From NCBI RefSeq assembly GCF_051860505.1, contig NZ_JBHYDX010000003.1:62001-126000 (forward strand): 64,000 nucleotides of DNA, written 5' to 3'. Each line of letters starts with the position of its first letter. Within the stretch, counting starts at the first letter, position 1. The notes beneath the pieces were generated by a model. The model made no database searches and was not told where the DNA came from. It saw only the letters and a list, made by a program, of their open reading frames with translations. The stretch comes from Pannonibacter sp051860505. GTDB lineage: Bacteria > Pseudomonadota > Alphaproteobacteria > Rhizobiales > Stappiaceae. The position numbers and the translations under genes are program-made. Shown one piece after another: positions 36,122-44,361 of the stretch.

Positions 36122-37842
36122 TCCGTGCTGGCGGACGTCCGGCGCGACACCGCATCCCGGTAGGTACGGGCACTGGTTCGCGCCAGCAGGATGACCGGCA
36201 CCAGCCCGACAAGAACAATGGTCAGGGCCGGCAGGGCGGCATCCTCGAAGGCCTCGCGCGATGCGGCCTCGAAGACGGTTGTTGCCAATGTGTCGAAGTT
36301 GAACGGCCGCAACAGGATGGTCGCAGGCAGTTCCTTCATGCAGTCGACAAAAGTGATGAGCAGCCCCGACAACAGCACCGGCTTCAGCAGCGGCAGGTGC
36401 ACCTCTGCAAGAATGCGGGTCGCGCGCCGGCCCAGGGTCTGGGCCGCCATGTCGAGATGCGGAGATATCTTGCTGAATCCATCCTCGACCTGTCCATGTG
36501 CCACTGCCAGGAAACGCGCGGTATAGGCATAGACAAGCCCGGCGCCTGATCCGAGCAACAAGAGCCCCGTGCCGAACCCGAACATCTGCTTCATGATGGC
36601 ATCAAGGCCGTTGTCGAAGCGGGCAAGCGGAATGAGAATGCCGACCGCCAGAACAGTGCCCGGCACAGCATAGCCGACCGCGGCAATCCGGGAGGCGAGC
36701 CGCAAACGGCCCGACTTGCGCAATCGAACAGCGTAGACAAGCACCACCGCCAGCGTGACGATGACCAGGCTGGCGATGATGGCCAACAGGGTACTGTTCC
36801 CCGCAGCCCTCAGGAAAGCCGGGTCTGCGAGCATCTCCAGCCGGCGGCTGGAGCGCTCGGCCAAGAGGCTTGCCGGGACAACGAAACCCAGGAACACCGG
36901 CAGTGCACAGGCAAGCATGGCCCCCCCTGCGCGCCATCCGGTCAGGCGGTAGGGTGTTGGGGCGTGGTGCTTGCCGCGCGACTGGTCAAACCGTTGCCGC
37001 GCCCTTGCGTGCCGTTCCAGAGTGAGCAGCACAAAGACGACGACCAGCATGGCGCAGGCGAGCTGTGCGGCTCCGGTCAGGTTCGAGCGGTTGAGCCAGG
37101 TGTCATAAATTGAGAAGGTCAGCGTCTTGACGCCGAAGAAGGTGACCGCGCCGATATCATTGAGGCATTCCATCAGCGCCAGTGACACGCCAACGGCGAT
37201 GGCCGGGCGCGACAGGGGTAACGCCACCCTGGCGAACACCCGGAACGGGCCGGCGCCAAGGGTACGGGCGACATCCAGCGTGCCGGCGGACTGCAGCAGG
37301 AAACTCGCCCGTGCTGTCAGGTAGACATACGGGTAGAGCACGGCCGACATCACGAAAATCGCCCCGCCCAGCGAGCGTAACTCTGGGAACCAGTAGTCCC
37401 GCGCCGAGGTGAAGCCGAACACGGACCGGATCGCGGATTGCACCGGACCGGAATATTGCAGCACTTCCACATAGGCGATGGCGATGATGTAGGTCGGCAC
37501 CGCCAGTGGCACCAGAAGCGCCCAGTCGAACAGACCCCTGCCCGGAAAGCGGCACATGGTGACGAGCCAGGCTGTCGAGACCCCGGTTATCGTCGTGACA
37601 AGCCCGACGCCCAGCATCAGCAGGAAGGTTGTCTTGAGCGATCCTGGCAGGACGGTCGTGAGCAGATGGCCCCACACCCCGTCTGACGAGCCTGAAGCCA
37701 GTACGCCAAGCGAGATCAGCGGCATCAGGACGATAGCTGCCGCAATCCAGGCCAGCCCTTGCCATAGCCGGTCACCGGTCCGGGCCGGCATCACGCCGGC
37801 GGACATGCGGGGCTGAACAGGGGAGGGGGAGGCATTCGTCAT
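36097..37842 (-). CDS. Ferric iron ABC transporter permease (FbpB/SfuB type)
   Basis: A 581-residue permease made of two homologous halves, giving about 12 membrane segments, the normal FbpB layout. Coupling motifs are seen in both halves: VARTLGAGPFRVFARVALPLSRP and AAQTLGRRATRILAEVHLPLLKP. It is expressed after the binding-protein gene 37934-38986, with a hairpin in the 91-base gap. No ATPase gene (FbpC) lies in the window, so the ATPase must be encoded elsewhere or shared. AGGAC precedes ATG 37842. Confidence 0.9.
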   Translation of the reverse strand: MTNASPSPVQPRMSAGVMPARTGDRLWQGLAWIAAAIVLMPLISLGVLASGSSDGVWGHLLTTVLPGSLKTTFLLMLGVGLVTTITGVSTAWLVTMCRFPGRGLFDWALLVPLAVPTYIIAIAYVEVLQYSGPVQSAIRSVFGFTSARDYWFPELRSLGGAIFVMSAVLYPYVYLTARASFLLQSAGTLDVARTLGAGPFRVFARVALPLSRPAIAVGVSLALMECLNDIGAVTFFGVKTLTFSIYDTWLNRSNLTGAAQLACAMLVVVFVLLTLERHARARQRFDQSRGKHHAPTPYRLTGWRAGGAMLACALPVFLGFVVPASLLAERSSRRLEMLADPAFLRAAGNSTLLAIIASLVIVTLAVVLVYAVRLRKSGRLRLASRIAAVGYAVPGTVLAVGILIPLARFDNGLDAIMKQMFGFGTGLLLLGSGAGLVYAYTARFLAVAHGQVEDGFSKISPHLDMAAQTLGRRATRILAEVHLPLLKPVLLSGLLITFVDCMKELPATILLRPFNFDTLATTVFEAASREAFEDAALPALTIVLVGLVPVILLARTSARTYRDAVSRRTSASTDQTAVGRA

Positions 37843-37881
37843 CGTCCTGCCATAAGCCTGCTGCGGCCTTCAAATGCAAGA

Positions 37882-37908
37882 GGGCGCCGCGATGGTTTCG
37901 CGGCGCCC
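37882..37908 (-). terminator. Intercistronic hairpin in the iron transporter operon
   Basis: Perfect 11-bp stem GGGCGCCGCGA / TCGCGGCGCCC with a 5-base loop, between the binding protein and permease genes and without a T run. Like the potF hairpin it probably raises the binding-protein message over the permease. Confidence 0.6.
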
Positions 37909-37933
37909 GGAATTGACAGGTTCAGTTCAGGTC

Positions 37934-38986
37934 TCAGCTGGCCGGACCATCATCGAAGCGGACCTTGTCGACCAGTTCGCTGGCAGCCTTGCGGTTCTTG
38001 GCCATTTCGGCCAGCGGCAGGGTGTCAGCCTTCAGCGTGCCGAAGGACTTGACCAGATCCGAAGGCTCGGTGCCCGGGGTGACCGGGTACTCGTGGCTTG
38101 CTTCGGCATAGATCTGCTGCGCCTTCGGGGTCGACAGGAACTCGACCAGCTTCAGCGCATTGTCCTTGTTCGGGGCATTCTTGGCCATGACGATGCCGGC
38201 GATGTTCACCTGGGTGCCGCGATCAGCCGCATTCGGGAACAGGATCTTGGCCGAAGCGGCCCATTCCTTCTGTTCCGGCTCCTTCTCGTTCGTCATCATT
38301 GCACCCATGTAATAGGTGTTGCCGAGCGAGATGTCGCATTCGCCGTTCTTGATGCCCTGCACCTGGCTGCGGTCGTTGCCGGCCGGCTTGCGGGCAAGGT
38401 TGTCACGCAGGCCAACGAGCCACTTTTCGGTCTCTTCAGCGCCTTTGTTGGCGATCATCGAGGCGACGAGGCCGATGGTGTAGACGTGCTGGCCCGAGCG
38501 GGTGCAGATCTTGCCCTTCCACTTCGGATCGGCAAGTTCCTCATACGTGATCGTGTCCTGCTGGACGCGGTCCTTGGAGGCATAGATCACGCGCGCGCGC
38601 GTCGTCAGGCCGACCCAATGGCCTTCCGGATCCAGATAGGTCGCGGGAATGTTTTCCTTGACGACATCGGACACGATCGGCTGGGTAATGCCGGCCTGCT
38701 TGGCGCCATCGAGGCGGCCAATGTCAACCGTCAGCAGCACGTCGGCCGGAGAATTTGCGCCCTCGGCAGCGATACGTTCTTCAAGGCCCTCGTTGGCGAA
38801 GATCACGTTGGTCTTCACGCCGGTTTCAGCGGTAAAAGCGTCCAGAAGCGGCTGGATCAGCGTCGGCTGGCGGTAGGAATAGATGTTCACTTCACCGTCA
38901 GCGAGCGCAGCAGGAGCGGCAACGGCCACGAAGGTGGTCGCCAGCAGCGCGCGGCGGGCGAGGGTCGAAAGTGCATTGAACGCCAT
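37934..38986 (-). CDS. Ferric iron ABC transporter substrate-binding protein (FutA/FbpA type)
   Basis: A 350-residue periplasmic protein. The signal peptide covers residues 1-29 (Arg-Arg at 11-12, cleavage after ALA). The mature protein begins DGEVNIYSYRQPTLIQPLLDAF, the YSYRQP being the FutA/FbpA iron-binding N terminus. A pair of conserved tyrosines near GNTYYMGAMM supplies the usual ferric ligands. ATG 38986 follows GGAGG; the upstream extension of the frame is promoter DNA. It is the first gene of the iron operon; an Irr-like box lies about 120 bases upstream. Confidence 0.92.
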   Translation of the reverse strand: MAFNALSTLARRALLATTFVAVAAPAALADGEVNIYSYRQPTLIQPLLDAFTAETGVKTNVIFANEGLEERIAAEGANSPADVLLTVDIGRLDGAKQAGITQPIVSDVVKENIPATYLDPEGHWVGLTTRARVIYASKDRVQQDTITYEELADPKWKGKICTRSGQHVYTIGLVASMIANKGAEETEKWLVGLRDNLARKPAGNDRSQVQGIKNGECDISLGNTYYMGAMMTNEKEPEQKEWAASAKILFPNAADRGTQVNIAGIVMAKNAPNKDNALKLVEFLSTPKAQQIYAEASHEYPVTPGTEPSDLVKSFGTLKADTLPLAEMAKNRKAASELVDKVRFDDGPAS

Positions 38987-39106
38987 GATATCCTCCAGTC
39001 GGCAGGGGTAAAGGCCCTGGGAACCCTGTCCTCGATGAGAGGACAGTACGGGCGGATATATGAGTGTAACGTTCCGGAAAGTCAAGAAAACTTGAGAAAT
39101 CAATAG

Positions 39107-39123
39107 TTTAGAATTATTGTAAT
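39107..39123. promoter_or_regulatory. Candidate Irr box (iron control element) upstream of the iron operon
   Basis: TTTAGAA-TTA-TTGTAAT compared with the ICE consensus TTTAGAA-N3-TTCTAAA: a perfect left half and 5 of 7 matches in the right half. It lies 121-137 bases upstream of the iron binding-protein start, in a locally AT-rich stretch. Irr is the usual iron regulator in Hyphomicrobiales. Confidence 0.45.
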
Positions 39124-39151
39124 GTGAATATGAGTAAAACATGCAGGTTTT

Positions 39152-40159
39152 TCAGTCAGTTCCGGCTGGCTCCGCCAATGGCTTGGGCCGACCGGGCAGC
39201 GGCGTGCCGCCGGCAAGAATGTCGACCATCCAGTCCCGGTCGATGTTCTGTCCGGTCAGAACGACCCCGGCCTTGCGGCCCGCCATCTTGTCCTTCTCCT
39301 GCATCAGTGCAGCGAGCGCTGCCGCGCCTGCGCCCTCGGCCAGGTTATGCGTTGCCCGGAACAGAAGCCGCGTGGCGCGGCCGATGTCGTGGTCGCTGAC
39401 CCTGAGGATCCGTGAGGCTCCGCCGCGGATCACGGCCAGGGCAATGGGATCAGCGACGCGAACCGCCATGCCGTCGGCGAAGCTGAACGCGGCCCCTGTG
39501 TCGCGGATCTGGCCGGTTTCGAACGCGGTCGCGTAGCCGTCGAACCGGTCCGAAACAACGCCGACCACTTCAGTCTTCAGCCCGAGCGCGTCACGGGCGG
39601 AAATCATGCCGCAGATGCCCGACCCAAGCCCGATCGGCACATAGACGGCATCAAGACGCGGAAAGGCCCGGAGAAACTCGAGCGCATAGCTGGCAACGCC
39701 GGCGACAAGGTCGGCCTGGAACGAGGCGACAAAGGTCAAGCGCCGCGACTGCTGCTGCTCGATGGCGTGGGATTTCGCCGCATCGAAGTCCTCGCCGAAC
39801 TCGATCAGTTCGGCACCGAGCGCCCGCATGGCGGCGTTCTTCTCCTTCGAATTGCCTTTCGGGACGACGATGGTGCAGGTCAGGCCAAACTGGCGGGCCG
39901 CGAAGGCGAGGCTCTGGCCATGGTTGCCTCGTGTCGCTGAAATCACGCCGCTGCCGGCCGGAAGTTGTTGCGCCAGCCGAGCCAGATGGACGAGCCCGCC
40001 GCGGACCTTGAAGGCACCGACCGGCGTATGATTCTCGTGCTTGACGGCGACCTCTGCCCCGACCGCCTCTGACAAAAGGGGCCAGACATACTGCGGCGTT
40101 GGCGGCATATGACGATAGACGATGCGGGCGGCGTCTTCAAGGGCGGCAAGGGTCAGCAT
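39152..40159 (-). CDS. Threonine/serine dehydratase-like PLP enzyme
   Basis: A 335-residue fold-type II PLP enzyme. The PLP lysine is in GAFKVRGGL (about residue 53), the phosphate-gripping loop is GLGSGICGM, and the substrate loop is ATRGNHGQS, so it would deaminate threonine or serine to a 2-oxo acid, or act as a related racemase or dehydratase. It lacks the ACT regulatory domain of biosynthetic IlvA and is of catabolic length. ATG 40159 is preferred to TTG 40201, but its ribosome site is weak. It lies directly upstream of the iron operon on the same strand, with 165 bases between. Confidence 0.85.
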   Translation of the reverse strand: MLTLAALEDAARIVYRHMPPTPQYVWPLLSEAVGAEVAVKHENHTPVGAFKVRGGLVHLARLAQQLPAGSGVISATRGNHGQSLAFAARQFGLTCTIVVPKGNSKEKNAAMRALGAELIEFGEDFDAAKSHAIEQQQSRRLTFVASFQADLVAGVASYALEFLRAFPRLDAVYVPIGLGSGICGMISARDALGLKTEVVGVVSDRFDGYATAFETGQIRDTGAAFSFADGMAVRVADPIALAVIRGGASRILRVSDHDIGRATRLLFRATHNLAEGAGAAALAALMQEKDKMAGRKAGVVLTGQNIDRDWMVDILAGGTPLPGRPKPLAEPAGTD

Positions 40160-40236
40160 GAAACAACCGTCCAGTCGGGGCTTGGCAACAAGATCCGCCA
40201 ACCCTAGCCAATCGGGCTTGCGCCGGGAAGGTGCGT

Positions 40237-42966
40237 TCAGGGCGTATCAAGTCGTGCAACGGCCGCGTGCACCGGTAGCGTGACGATGGCTATCGCTGCG
40301 TCGTCCGGGGAAGTTGCAATGGCAAAGCCGAGCGCACCGCACATGGCCAGCATGCTGGTGTTTTCCTTCAGCACCTCGCCCTTGATTGTTTCGATGCCAT
40401 CGACCTGGGCATAGCGGATGATCAGTTTCATCAAGGCCCAGCCAAGTCCTCGGCCTTTCAGGTCCGAACGCACCATCACCGCATACTCCCCCGTCCGGTG
40501 GTCCGGATCGGCATGCAGGCGCACAACGCCGAGCAAAGCCCCGGTTTGTGGATCGATCGCAGCAAGTGCCATGGCCCGGTCATAGTCGAGCTGGGTCAGG
40601 CGGCTGAGGAACTTGTGATTGAAGTCTTTTACCGGCGCAAAGAAGCGCAGCCGCAGGTCATCTGGCGAAATTTGTTCGAAGAAGGTCCGGAACAGGTCCT
40701 CGTCATCCGGCCGCACCGGCCGCACAAAGACCTCCCAACCGTCCTTCAGCGGCATGACCTGCTCCCACTCCTTCGGATAGGGCGCGATGGCAAGCCGCGA
40801 AGCGCCGCTCCGGCCGGCCTGCCGGGCTGGTTCGCCCAGCACCACCCGGGCATCCAGAGCAGTCACCCCGTTGGCGTCGACGGCAAGCGGATTGATGTCC
40901 AGTTCCTTCAGTTCCGGCAAGTCGACCGACATCTGCGACAGCTTGACCAGGGTGAGGGCCACGGCGGCGCGGTTCTTCTCTGGCTGGCCCCGATGCGCCT
41001 GCAACAGGCGGGAGACGCGCGTCCGGCCGATCAGGTTGTCTGCAAGATTGAGATCGAGCGGCGGCAGCTCATGGGCGACATCGGCTGAAACTTCCACCGA
41101 GGTTCCGCCCTGGCCGAACACCATGACCGGTCCGAACAGCGGCTCGTCGGCAATCCCGGTGAATACTTCCAGGGTCTGGCGGGCGTCGTGCATGGCCTGA
41201 ACGGTGAAGCCATGGATGCGGGCCTGCGGGTACTTGGCCATGATCGCAGCGGCCATGTCGCGCGCTGCCGTCTCGGCAGCCTCGGCCGATGTCAGCCGCA
41301 GCCGCAGACCGTCGATGTCGGACTTGAATGGCAGGTCCGGTGACCAGACCTTGACCACCAGCGCGGCATGGCGGGTCAGGATGTCCAAGGCAAGCGCCCG
41401 CACCGCATCACAATCGGCGGCCAGATGCGTCTCGATCATCGGAATGTCATAGGCGGCCAGCAGGTCGGCGGTCTCGCGCGGGTCGAGCATCGTCCGTCCG
41501 TCGGCCAGAACATGGCGCAGCAAATGCCGGGCCTTGTCCGGTTCGGGCGTGAAATCCGCCGGCAAGCTGGGCGGTGCCGCCATCAGCGCCTCCTGCGCTT
41601 CGGCGCTGCGGATCTGGTGCAGGACAGCGCGGACCGCTTCTGCCGGGCTGGCAAACACAGGTACCTTGGCCTCGTCCAGCGCACTGCGAGGCAGGGGATC
41701 TTCACCGATGAGGGCGGCAATCAACGTCTTGCGCCGGCCCAGCCGTTTCAGGTCAGCTTTCGCCGCTGCTGCAATGGCTTGTGCGATGTCGCCGGCCGGA
41801 ATGAAGGGATTGGGCGCAGCCAGCACCAGCACCCCATCGGGAGCCGGATCAGCGAGAACCGCGCCGATCGCGGCGGCAAAGGCCTCGGGGCCGGCCGCCT
41901 CTGGCAGGGTCATCGGATTGCCGGGCACTGCTTCTGGCCGCCCGAGAGGCGCAAGTTTGGCGCGCGTTTCTTCGGCAAGTTCGGCCATTTCACCGCCGCC
42001 ATGGATCAGCTTGTCCGCCGCCAGCGTCGCCAGGCTGCGGCCATTGGCGATGATTGCCAGCTTGCGGCACTGCGGCGCACGCAAACGTGTCAGCGTCTCG
42101 ACCGCCTCGAACATCTCGTCGAGGTCGCCGACGCGCAGGATGCCGGCCCGGCGCAGGGCGCTCTCGAACACCGGATCGCGCTGCGTGACCTTGCCGGCGT
42201 GGGTCTTGCCGGTGGCAAAGGCATCACGGCTACGGCCTGTCCGCACCAGTACGACGGGCTTGCCACGCGCAGCTGCGCGGGCGGCTGACAGGAACTTGCG
42301 CGGATTGCTGAGGCTTTCGATATGCAACAGGATGGCCCGCGTGCGTATGTCGGCGGCGAAATAGTCGATGAGGTCGCCCACATCCACGTCGGAGCGCTGG
42401 CCGACCGCGGCGATGCCGGAGAACCCCAGCTTGCGGGCCTTGGCCCAGGTGACGGTGGCATTGACGATGGCGCTGGACCGCGCAATCAGCGCCAGATCGC
42501 CGGCAAGTGGCGGATCCCGCGTCACCAGCAGATCAAGCCTGGCATGCGGCGCGGCCAGCCCGATGCTGCCTGGACCGATCAGCCGCAGGCGTTGCGGCCT
42601 GGCAGCACGCAGGCAGGCGGCAACGGTCGCCTCGGGAAAGCTGTCAAAACCGGCAGACGCAAACAGGACAACCCGGGCGCCGATGATGCTGGCCGTCGTG
42701 GTGAGGTCCTCAGCCAAGTCCGCCGGACCCAGATAGACGACGAGATCGGCAGGAAAACCAAGATCGGCAAGGGAACTGGCGATCGTGTAGCCAGACGGAT
42801 CGATGTCTTCGGGGACTGTGATGCTGACCAGTGCCTTTGCACCCGGAAAGCCTGCTGCAGCGAGGCGGTGGAGGAGGTGCCGCAGAACGGCGTCTCCGTG
42901 CCGGTTCGGTCCTACAAGGGCGATGCTCTTCGGCTGGAACGCGGCTTCCAGGTTGCGGATCGTCAC
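40237..42966 (-). CDS. Bifunctional NDP-forming acyl-CoA synthetase / GNAT acetyltransferase (PatZ-like)
   Basis: A 909-residue fusion. The N-terminal CoA-binding domain (about 1-130, with PKSIALVGPNRHG) is followed by a CoA-ligase/ATP-grasp region (to about 700, with PFKSDIDGLRLRL and FGQGGTSVEV), and a C-terminal GNAT domain (about 745-900, with VRSDLKGRGLGWALMKLI). This is the layout of Pat/PatZ, which acetylates and switches off acetyl-CoA synthetase. GTG 42966 is chosen because AAGGAGG lies 6 bases before it; ATG 42984 would put that site inside the gene. An active NDP-forming ligase is not excluded. Confidence 0.88.
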   Translation of the reverse strand: MTIRNLEAAFQPKSIALVGPNRHGDAVLRHLLHRLAAAGFPGAKALVSITVPEDIDPSGYTIASSLADLGFPADLVVYLGPADLAEDLTTTASIIGARVVLFASAGFDSFPEATVAACLRAARPQRLRLIGPGSIGLAAPHARLDLLVTRDPPLAGDLALIARSSAIVNATVTWAKARKLGFSGIAAVGQRSDVDVGDLIDYFAADIRTRAILLHIESLSNPRKFLSAARAAARGKPVVLVRTGRSRDAFATGKTHAGKVTQRDPVFESALRRAGILRVGDLDEMFEAVETLTRLRAPQCRKLAIIANGRSLATLAADKLIHGGGEMAELAEETRAKLAPLGRPEAVPGNPMTLPEAAGPEAFAAAIGAVLADPAPDGVLVLAAPNPFIPAGDIAQAIAAAAKADLKRLGRRKTLIAALIGEDPLPRSALDEAKVPVFASPAEAVRAVLHQIRSAEAQEALMAAPPSLPADFTPEPDKARHLLRHVLADGRTMLDPRETADLLAAYDIPMIETHLAADCDAVRALALDILTRHAALVVKVWSPDLPFKSDIDGLRLRLTSAEAAETAARDMAAAIMAKYPQARIHGFTVQAMHDARQTLEVFTGIADEPLFGPVMVFGQGGTSVEVSADVAHELPPLDLNLADNLIGRTRVSRLLQAHRGQPEKNRAAVALTLVKLSQMSVDLPELKELDINPLAVDANGVTALDARVVLGEPARQAGRSGASRLAIAPYPKEWEQVMPLKDGWEVFVRPVRPDDEDLFRTFFEQISPDDLRLRFFAPVKDFNHKFLSRLTQLDYDRAMALAAIDPQTGALLGVVRLHADPDHRTGEYAVMVRSDLKGRGLGWALMKLIIRYAQVDGIETIKGEVLKENTSMLAMCGALGFAIATSPDDAAIAIVTLPVHAAVARLDTP

Positions 42967-43160
42967 GGCGGCCTCCTTGAGCATGGCCTTGATGCTGGTT
43001 CATTTCGTCAGCAGCAAGACGACAATCAAGTCAGTACCCGGTTTGTATTTCGTTTGCGTGATTGCCGCAGGACGCGCCTCCCCCGCCAACGCAGGGCTAT
43101 CACATATGAAGTCTGGCACTTAATCGATGTCAGGGACTGAGCCTAGAATCAAACCCGGTC

Positions 43161-43380
43161 GAGGCCTCTCCGCTCCCCTCCCCCTCGTGGGGAGGGGCTT
43201 GGGGGTGGGGGGAGAGGACTAAAATCCAGGGTTCACGTTCCTAACTTGGCTTTCATCAGACGCTTTATGACCAAACGACCTGCCGTGCCCCCCCCCCTTA
43301 CCCCTCCCCACGAGGGGGAGGGGGGCTGAGACACCTCGAAAAGCGTCTGGCCACATATGCGATAGCCTGCCCAAAGGGGG
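43161..43380. repeat. Palindromic intergenic repeat, family A, second complete copy
   Basis: About 220 bases resembling the element at 8640-8855: left arm CCGCTCCCCTCCCCCTCGTG, right arm CCCCTCCCCACGAGGGGGAG, and shared inner words TCAGACGC and GTCTGGCCACATA. It fills the 438-base gap 42967-43404; the remaining bases hold nothing recognisable. Confidence 0.82.
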
Positions 43381-43404
43381 AAGGACGGTATTGTGAGGCC
43401 TATC

Positions 43405-44235
43405 TCAGTGCGCCATCAGGACCGGAACGGTCATGGACGCGAGGATATCGCGGGTTGCGCCACCGAACAGGAACTCGCGCACCCGGCTGTGGCCGTAGCC
43501 GCCCATCACCACCAGATCATTGCCGTTGTCGCTGACATAGTTGAGCAGCGTGTCGGCGACCGAGGTCTGCGGGTTGGTCACCACGTCAACGGTCACGTTC
43601 AGGCCGTGGCGGGCGAGATAGGTCGCCATGTCGGCGCCGGGCTCTCCGGCCATCTTGCGGCCCTTGTTGACGATGAGGACCGTTACCTTCTTGGCAAGGG
43701 ACAGCATCGGCAGTGCAGCATGTACGGCTCTCGTGGCCGTCGGGCTGCCATCCCAGGCGACGAGCGCGCTGTCCAGCTTCGGCGACGGCGCGCCAATGTA
43801 GGGCACCAGCAGCACCGGCACGCCGCTTTCAAACAGCGCTGTCTCGATCAGCAATTCGCGCATCGGCTCCGGCTTGTCCGGGTTTTCCTGACCGACGACG
43901 ATCAGGTCCGTCAGCCGGCAGTGCCGCAGCACGGGTTCCATCGGTCCGCCGGTCATCAGTTCGGCCAGCCGGCCTTCCCCTTTGACGCCGCCAAGGCGGG
44001 TCAGTTCGTTGAACGCGGCCAGCGACGCCTGCGCGGCGGCCAGAGCCTGCTGCCGGCTGGCCTCGATGAAGTCGGCCGGCAGGGGGGCTGCGGCAAAAGC
44101 CGGGACGACCGGCTCGAAGGCCAGCGCCAGACCAGTCACATGCGCATCGCAGCGCGCGGCAAGGTCGATTGCATATTTGGCTGCCGTCTGGTCGCCGGCA
44201 AGATCGGTGATCGCCAGAATATCCTTCAAAGCCAT
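43405..44235 (-). CDS. Universal stress protein with two Usp domains
   Basis: A 276-residue tandem UspA protein. Domain 1 (about 1-140) begins MALKDILAITDLAGDQTAAKYAI (in part); domain 2 (about 150-276) ends GDNDLVVMGGYGHSRVREF-like and has the ATP-binding G-x2-G-x9-G(S/T) pattern as GGYGHSRVREFLFGGATRDIL (in part). Such proteins bind ATP and rise under growth arrest or respiratory stress. GGAGGAA precedes ATG 44235. Monocistronic as far as can be seen. Confidence 0.9.
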   Translation of the reverse strand: MALKDILAITDLAGDQTAAKYAIDLAARCDAHVTGLALAFEPVVPAFAAAPLPADFIEASRQQALAAAQASLAAFNELTRLGGVKGEGRLAELMTGGPMEPVLRHCRLTDLIVVGQENPDKPEPMRELLIETALFESGVPVLLVPYIGAPSPKLDSALVAWDGSPTATRAVHAALPMLSLAKKVTVLIVNKGRKMAGEPGADMATYLARHGLNVTVDVVTNPQTSVADTLLNYVSDNGNDLVVMGGYGHSRVREFLFGGATRDILASMTVPVLMAH

Positions 44236-44361
44236 GTGCTTCCTCCGTCCGTTGGGCTTCCCGTCGAGCCTGTCACATCCGACAATAGGTCCATTGTCGT
44301 GTCCAGACTTTGACGCGCATCAAGACGAAACGGATTCAGGCGGTGGTTTCTAGCGGTGGCT

